Positions 59,725 to 64,000 of a stretch of DNA of 64,000 nt are shown here, piece after piece. Each line of letters begins with the position of its first letter. The stretch's first letter is position 1. Below the pieces are notes generated by a model, which saw only the letters and a program-made list of their open reading frames with translations, was not told the origin of the DNA and made no database searches. The translations under genes and the position numbers were made by a program. The DNA is from an uncultured Clostridia bacterium (GTDB lineage Bacteria; Bacillota; Clostridia; Christensenellales; Borkfalkiaceae). The stretch covers positions 1 to 64,000 of the forward strand of contig CALVXG010000003.1 in the NCBI GenBank assembly GCA_944368925.1, read 5' to 3'.

Positions 59725-60096
59725 TTACGCCGATTGCTTCTTTTTATAGTCTTCGATCGCCGCTTTGATCGCCTGCTCCGCCAAAACGGAACAATGGATC
59801 TTCTGCGGAGGAAGCCCGCCGAGCACTTCGATCACTTTTTTGTTCGTCACTTCCAAAGCCTCGTCCACCGTCATGCCCTTGATCATTTCCGTCGCCGTCG
59901 AGGAGGTCGCGATCGCCGCCGCACAGCCGAACGTCTTGAATTTTGCGTCCGTGATGACCCCGTCTTTCACCTTTATGAAAACCTGCATGATGTCGCCGCA
60001 TGCCTCGCTCCCGATCATGCCCATTCCGTCGTAATCTTCGATTTCCCCTACGTTCTTCGGATTTTGAAACGCTTCCATTACTTTTTCGGTATACAT
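59725..60096 (-). CDS. nifU: NifU-like Fe-S cluster scaffold
   Basis: 123 residues, N-terminal NifU/IscU domain only. Cluster cysteines in SEACGDIMQV, TFGCAAAIA and KIHCSVLAEQA. Accepts sulfur from NifS, encoded directly upstream (1 bp gap). Confidence 0.93.
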   Translation of the reverse strand: MYTEKVMEAFQNPKNVGEIEDYDGMGMIGSEACGDIMQVFIKVKDGVITDAKFKTFGCAAAIATSSTATEMIKGMTVDEALEVTNKKVIEVLGGLPPQKIHCSVLAEQAIKAAIEDYKKKQSA

Positions 60097-60097
60097 T

Positions 60098-61291
60098 TTA
60101 TATCTCCTTTTCGAATACTTCGTTTTTCAGATCTTTGGGAAAGAGCGGCGAAAGCGCACGCAATTTCACGATGATCTCTTTGAGTTTGTCCACGGCGTAA
60201 TCCACCTGTTCGGGCGTATTGTGGATCCCGAACGAAAAACGGATGCTCCCGTGCGCCAGCCCTTCCGGCAGTCCCATCGCCAGCAGTACGTGCGAAGGTT
60301 CCAATGACCCTGACGAGCACGCCGATCCGCTGGATACGGCGATCCCCGCAAGATCCAACGAAAACAGGAGCGATTCTCCCTCCACATAGCGGAAGGAAAA
60401 ATTCGCATTGGCGGGCAATCTGTCCGTCGGGTGCCCGTTGAGTTTTACGAACGGGATCTCCTTGCTCACGCGCGCAATAAACTTATCGCGCAGCGAAGCG
60501 ACGTACGCCGCGTTTTCGGCACATTTCTCCTGCGCCAGCCGCAACGCTTCCGCCATGCCCACGATCAGCGGTACATTAGTCGTGCCGCCGCGCATGCTGC
60601 GTTCCTGGTGTCCGCCCGTGATGATCCTTCCCAGCTTTACCCCCGTGCGGATATAAAGCACGCCGATCCCCTTCGGCCCGTAAAATTTGTGTCCCGAAAA
60701 GGACAGCATATCCACCGCGGGCGATTTCACGTCGATCGGCAGCGCGCCCGCCGCCTGCACCGCATCCGTGAAAAACAGAATGCCCCGCTCTTTCGCAAAC
60801 GCCGAAATTTCCGCGATCGGCTGGATCGTCCCCACTTCGTTGTTCGCCGTCATTACCCCGATAAAGATCGTGTCGCTCCGCACCGCCTTTTTCAGCTTTT
60901 CTACGTCCACTTTCCCGTATTCGTCCACTTCCGCAAACGTTACGTCGTACCCTTCCTTTATCAGCTCCTTCGCCGTCGCGATCATGGCAGGATGCTCCAC
61001 CGCACTCACGATCAGATGCCTGCCGCGGTCTTTGTACGCGTGCGCCGTCCCGCGCAGCGCCCAGTTGTCCGATTCCGTTCCGCCCGACGTAAAATAAATC
61101 TCCGAAGGCTTCGCCCCGATCAGCTTCGCGATCGTGTCCCTCGCTTCGTCTACCGCCGCAACCGTCTCTCTCCCGAACCAATGCTGCGAATTCGGATTCC
61201 CGAACTTTTCCGTAAAATACGGAAGCATCTTTTCCAATACCCGTTTATCCACCGGCGTCGTCGCCGCATGATCAAAATAAATGTGTTCCAT
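60098..61291 (-). CDS. nifS: Cysteine desulfurase NifS/IscS
   Basis: 397 residues. FDHAATTPVD at the start, PLP lysine in SFSGHKFYGPKGIG and the catalytic cysteine in SSGSACSSGSLEPS, the long-loop type of group I desulfurases. It supplies sulfur to NifU. It follows the Rrf2-type regulator by 33 bp. Confidence 0.95.
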   Translation of the reverse strand: MEHIYFDHAATTPVDKRVLEKMLPYFTEKFGNPNSQHWFGRETVAAVDEARDTIAKLIGAKPSEIYFTSGGTESDNWALRGTAHAYKDRGRHLIVSAVEHPAMIATAKELIKEGYDVTFAEVDEYGKVDVEKLKKAVRSDTIFIGVMTANNEVGTIQPIAEISAFAKERGILFFTDAVQAAGALPIDVKSPAVDMLSFSGHKFYGPKGIGVLYIRTGVKLGRIITGGHQERSMRGGTTNVPLIVGMAEALRLAQEKCAENAAYVASLRDKFIARVSKEIPFVKLNGHPTDRLPANANFSFRYVEGESLLFSLDLAGIAVSSGSACSSGSLEPSHVLLAMGLPEGLAHGSIRFSFGIHNTPEQVDYAVDKLKEIIVKLRALSPLFPKDLKNEVFEKEI

Positions 61292-61324
61292 TGCCCGTCT
61301 CCTCCTTTCTGCGGCCGCTTCTCT

Positions 61325-61810
61325 CTACACCGCTTCGCATTGGCACCTGTCTGCCTGCACCGGATTACACTGACAGCTGTGCGCATGCTCCGCCGTGTTG
61401 CACTTGCATACTCCTACCTCGCTGTGATCGTCCAGCATCGACTGCAGCGTCATCGAATCCAGCACGTCATTGATCCCCGCATACAGTTTGCGCCATACCG
61501 CTCCCGTCGCACACTTCTCACACGTCGACGTGATGCAGTCCGCTATCTCCATGTTGTCCTCTAAGGCTCGCGCTATGTCCCCGATCGTGATCTCTCCCGG
61601 CGCACGCGTCAGCTTGTATCCGCCCGTGGCCCCGCGCTCCGCCATGACAATCCCCTTGCCCGCCAGCATGCGCATGATCTTCTCTATATATTTACTCGAT
61701 ACCGCGATTTCTTTTTCCAACGCAGACGCACTCACACACCTATCCGGATAGTTCTGCGCCAATAAAAAACATGCCTTCAACCCGTATTGCGATTTCGATG
61801 AAAGTCTCAT
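61325..61810 (-). CDS. iscR: Rrf2-family (IscR-like) regulator with a cysteine-rich tail
   Basis: 161 residues from MRLSSKSQYGLKACF with AAAGGAGG upstream. Winged helix plus the three-cysteine cluster site IADCITSTCEKCATG, as in [2Fe-2S] regulators. The last ~30 residues add a run of cysteines in pairs (VCKCN, SCQCN, RCQCE) that typical Rrf2 proteins lack. It heads the operon for Fe-S assembly and presumably senses its own cluster. Confidence 0.88.
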   Translation of the reverse strand: MRLSSKSQYGLKACFLLAQNYPDRCVSASALEKEIAVSSKYIEKIMRMLAGKGIVMAERGATGGYKLTRAPGEITIGDIARALEDNMEIADCITSTCEKCATGAVWRKLYAGINDVLDSMTLQSMLDDHSEVGVCKCNTAEHAHSCQCNPVQADRCQCEAV

Positions 61811-61856
61811 ACCCGTAACCTCCTTTAAACTCGCTCTCCTGCCGACATTCTTAATT

Positions 61857-61906
61857 GCTACTATTTTAGTTGCATTTATTATAGCGTACCTTTTTCGTTT
61901 CGTCAA
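61857..61906 (-). promoter_or_regulatory. Promoter and operator of the iscR-nifS-nifU operon
   Basis: Minus strand TTGACG (61906-61901), 17 bp, TATAAT (61883-61878). An inverted repeat centred on ACTA-TTT-TAGT (61860-61870, extended 61857-61873) covers the predicted start of transcription and may be the autoregulatory site. Confidence 0.7.
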
Positions 61907-61953
61907 TTCTTTTTCGGCATTTTTTCGAATTTTTTTAAAAGGCAAAAAACAGG

Positions 61954-61988
61954 CGCCCGCCGCCGCAAATGTTTTGCGGCGGCGGGCG
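61954..61988. terminator. 16-bp hairpin upstream of the iscR promoter
   Basis: Arms 61954-61969 and 61973-61988, loop TGT. Confidence 0.6.
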
Positions 61989-62092
61989 TAAAAAACGGTA
62001 TTCCGTAAAATGTGCCGCCAATAAAAAAATGTTCCGTAAACGGCGGCACCCGAAAAAAAGCGGTATTCCGCAAAAAGCATTGGCTCCCGTAA
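61989..62092. repeat. Small inverted and repeated motifs
   Basis: GTGCCGCC and GGCGGCAC form a stem around 22 bases, and CGGTATTCCG-like palindromes occur twice. No gene seen. Confidence 0.45.
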
Positions 62093-62147
62093 AAAACGCG
62101 GCAGGAGGCGCCGAACATTCGGCGCCTCCTGCCGCGTTTTATTTTTT
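62093..62147. terminator. Terminator of queH
   Basis: 22-bp stem centred near 62116 (62093-62115 with 62118-62140), T-rich on both strands. Confidence 0.8.
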
Positions 62148-62257
62148 GTCCTCTGAAAATGCCGAAAATCGGCGCAAAGAGCAAAGCGATCCTCTTTTTT
62201 ATGCTCGTTTGTACCTTTCATCAGGCTGAAAGGATAAAGCCAAGTCGGCAAGGCGTT

Positions 62258-62863
62258 TCAGGAATGCTGTTTTGTCCAATCGGAAAAGACACAGCCGCAG
62301 TAATTCTGACGGTATAAGCCGTACCGATCGGCCAGCTGCACGGAACGAAGATAGCCGTTCTGTTTTTTAAAATCGGAATACAGCCAGGCGATCCCGTATT
62401 TTTGCTGCAGTTCTTCGCCGATGGCGTTGAGCCATGCCGCGTTTTTGTGCGGGCTGACGGAGAGAGTGGAGCAAAAATAATCGAAACCCTTTTCCTTTGC
62501 AAGGCGGGCGGTGTACTCAAGGCGCAGTTTGTAGCAGGCATAACAGCGCGCGCCGCCCTCGGGTTCCCCTTCCAAGCCCTTCGCCGCCGAGAAAAATTCC
62601 TGCCGATCGTACCCGCAGTCGAGAAAGTCCGCCCAGCCCGTTTCGCGCAGAAAGCGGATCTGCTCCGCTTTGCGCTTTTCGTATTCGGCAGGATCCGTGA
62701 TATTCGGATTGTAAAAGAGTACGGTGACGGAAAAATATTCTTTCAGCGTTTCGATGCACCGCGAAGAACAGGGGCCGCAGCAGCTGTGCAGCAGCAATTT
62801 TTTCCCTTCTCCCGCCGCGGCGCACATTTCCAGCATCCGTTTGTTGTAGTCGGGTTTATTCAT
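62258..62863 (-). CDS. queH: Epoxyqueuosine reductase QueH
   Basis: 201 residues. Final step of queuosine synthesis in tRNA. Cysteine motifs of the QueH family: LHSCCGPCSSR near the start, GARCYACYKLR in the middle and RQNYCGCVFS near the end, binding Fe-S and Fe. Monocistronic. Together with QueD it indicates queuosine production or salvage. Confidence 0.93.
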   Translation of the reverse strand: MNKPDYNKRMLEMCAAAGEGKKLLLHSCCGPCSSRCIETLKEYFSVTVLFYNPNITDPAEYEKRKAEQIRFLRETGWADFLDCGYDRQEFFSAAKGLEGEPEGGARCYACYKLRLEYTARLAKEKGFDYFCSTLSVSPHKNAAWLNAIGEELQQKYGIAWLYSDFKKQNGYLRSVQLADRYGLYRQNYCGCVFSDWTKQHS

Positions 62864-62895
62864 GCGTCCATTGTAACACCTTTTCTACAAAAACG

Positions 62896-62931
62896 CAAGC
62901 GGCGGGTGCGCTTCGCCGCATCCACCGCTTG
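62896..62931 (-). terminator. Terminator of asnB
   Basis: 15-bp stem with two G-T-type pairs (62896-62910 with 62917-62931), then CGTTTTTG on the minus strand. Confidence 0.75.
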
Positions 62932-62945
62932 TTCGTTTTTCTCAA

Positions 62946-64000
62946 TTATTTTCCGCTTTCGCCATAGTTGGAGAGCACGCGCGCAGACGGGTCTTTCACG
63001 TTGCAGCCCTCCCAATGCTTGTTGGGCATCCAGAAATCTTTCACCATTCTCGCCTGCCCCGGATAATATTTTTCAAATATCTCGCGGTACAACAGGCTCT
63101 CTTTCGTGAACGGCTTCGCATGATAAGCATATTTTTGCGCGATCTTTTTCCAGTCACTGCCGTATTTTGTCTCCGCATATTCCTTCAAGTCGTCCACCAT
63201 CGAATGCCCCACCGCGTCCGAAAATGCTGCTTTCTCACGCCAGAGAATGGTATCGGGCAGATAATCGCCTTCGAACGCCTTGCGCAGCAGGTATTTGCCC
63301 TTTCCGTAACGGTTGAGTTTCAGCTCGGGCGAAACGTGCATGACATATTTCACAAAATCAAGATCGCCGAAAGGCACGCGCGCTTCCATCGAGTTTACCG
63401 AAATGCAGCGGTCGGCACGCAAAACGTCGTACATATGCAGCTCGCGCACGCGCTTTTGCGACTCTTTCTGGAACGCCTCGGCGTCGGGCGCAAAATCTGT
63501 GTATTTGTAACCGAACAGTTCGTCCGAAATTTCGCCCGTCAAAAGCACGCGCACGTCCGAAATCTCGTGTATCTTCTTGCAGAGAAGATACATTCCCATC
63601 GACGCGCGGATCGTCGTGATATCGTACGTGCCCAAAAGTTCGATCACACGCTCCAAAGACGCGAGCACTTCCTCGCGCGTCATGAAGATCTCCCGATGCT
63701 CGCTCCCGATATAATCTGCCGCCTCGCGCGCGTATTTGAGGTCGATCGCGTCCTTATCCATCCCGATCGCAAACGTCTTGATCGGCCGATGCAGTATGCG
63801 CGCCCCGATCGAACACACCAAAGAGGAGTCCAGCCCGCCCGACAGCAAAAATCCTACCGGCGCATCCGCGTCCAGACGCTTGCGCACCCCTTCCGTCAGC
63901 TTGATGCGTATGTTGCGGCATACCGTCTCCAGATCGTCCGCAAGATATTCCTTGCTCTCGGCTATGTCACAGTAACGATGAAATTTCCCTTTATAATAAT
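62946..64000 (-). CDS. asnB: Asparagine synthase (glutamine-hydrolysing), C-terminal part
   Basis: The frame continues to the window end, so ~351 C-terminal residues are seen and the N-terminal glutaminase domain is outside. The synthetase domain has the PP-loop FLLSGGLDSSL, TGEISDELFGY and the final LPDTILWREKAAFSDAVG. AsnB makes asparagine from aspartate, glutamine and ATP. Confidence 0.93.
   Translation of the reverse strand, partial: YYKGKFHRYCDIAESKEYLADDLETVCRNIRIKLTEGVRKRLDADAPVGFLLSGGLDSSLVCSIGARILHRPIKTFAIGMDKDAIDLKYAREAADYIGSEHREIFMTREEVLASLERVIELLGTYDITTIRASMGMYLLCKKIHEISDVRVLLTGEISDELFGYKYTDFAPDAEAFQKESQKRVRELHMYDVLRADRCISVNSMEARVPFGDLDFVKYVMHVSPELKLNRYGKGKYLLRKAFEGDYLPDTILWREKAAFSDAVGHSMVDDLKEYAETKYGSDWKKIAQKYAYHAKPFTKESLLYREIFEKYYPGQARMVKDFWMPNKHWEGCNVKDPSARVLSNYGESGK

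Noticed and set aside
1-64000. CRISPR arrays, tRNA and rRNA genes
   Set aside because: None seen. The tandem repeats at 3, 22, 34 and 43.8 kb lack the short identical repeats and unique spacers of CRISPR, and no cas gene is present.

Overview
The window reads as a chromosomal contig end from an anaerobic, fermentative Clostridia-type bacterium (Bacillota). The evidence is a trimeric electron-bifurcating-type [FeFe] hydrogenase, a second sensory-type [FeFe] hydrogenase, SpmA/SpmB, a PadR/DUF1700/DUF4097 operon, NifS/NifU with an Rrf2 regulator, canonical TTGACA-N17-TATAAT promoters and strong AGGAGG ribosome binding sites. Gene content and the many lineage-specific membrane proteins would fit a Christensenellales-like gut or environmental lineage, but that placement is an inference and no rRNA gene is present to test it. 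I saw no tRNA, rRNA or CRISPR array.

Layout. 1-2.7 kb is accessory DNA: the 3' end of a probable rolling-circle Rep gene, a cluster of hairpins, a zinc-ribbon PD-(D/E)XK nuclease preceded by an attenuator-like leader, and an IS30-family transposase. 2.7-3.8 kb is non-coding, with a 96-bp tandem repeat and a candidate small RNA. 3.8-20 kb is mostly on the minus strand: deoC-pdp (nucleoside salvage), nadD/yqeK-rsfS, a helix-turn-helix membrane protein pair, nth-obg-yhbY, a Se/S-carrier-like protein divergent from a cysteine desulfurase, an S41 protease, cytidine deaminase, malic enzyme and a PucR-type regulator. 20-26 kb is on the plus strand: a large lineage-specific membrane protein, the PadR operon and a MarR-MATE efflux operon.

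26-46 kb is mostly minus strand and holds the energy core. The hydCBA operon (with an inserted HATPase and an HndB-type ferredoxin) lies divergent from citrate synthase. A few kilobases on is a signalling-like cassette, DRTGG / HATPase / sensory [FeFe] hydrogenase / DRTGG / PHP phosphoesterase, followed by hisC and two unknown genes. Then come queD, a metal-type permease and an MsmX-like ABC ATPase. 47-59 kb carries argF, a glyoxalase, spmAB, metG, an ECF sigma factor with a membrane-anchored beta-propeller protein, and tatD-rSAM-ksgA, the arrangement often seen near metG in Bacillota. 59-64 kb holds the iron-sulfur operon (rrf2-nifS-nifU), queH and the C-terminal part of asparagine synthetase, which runs off the window.

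The genome style is distinctive. Nearly every intergenic region ends in very long perfect hairpins (13-23 bp stems), and several upstream regions consist of degenerate 70-98 bp tandem duplications. Reading intergenic DNA for promoter-terminator pairs with no gene between them gives three candidate non-coding RNAs. The clearest is a ~120-nt minus-strand RNA at 48.9 kb with a C-rich single-stranded stretch complementary to Shine-Dalgarno sequences.
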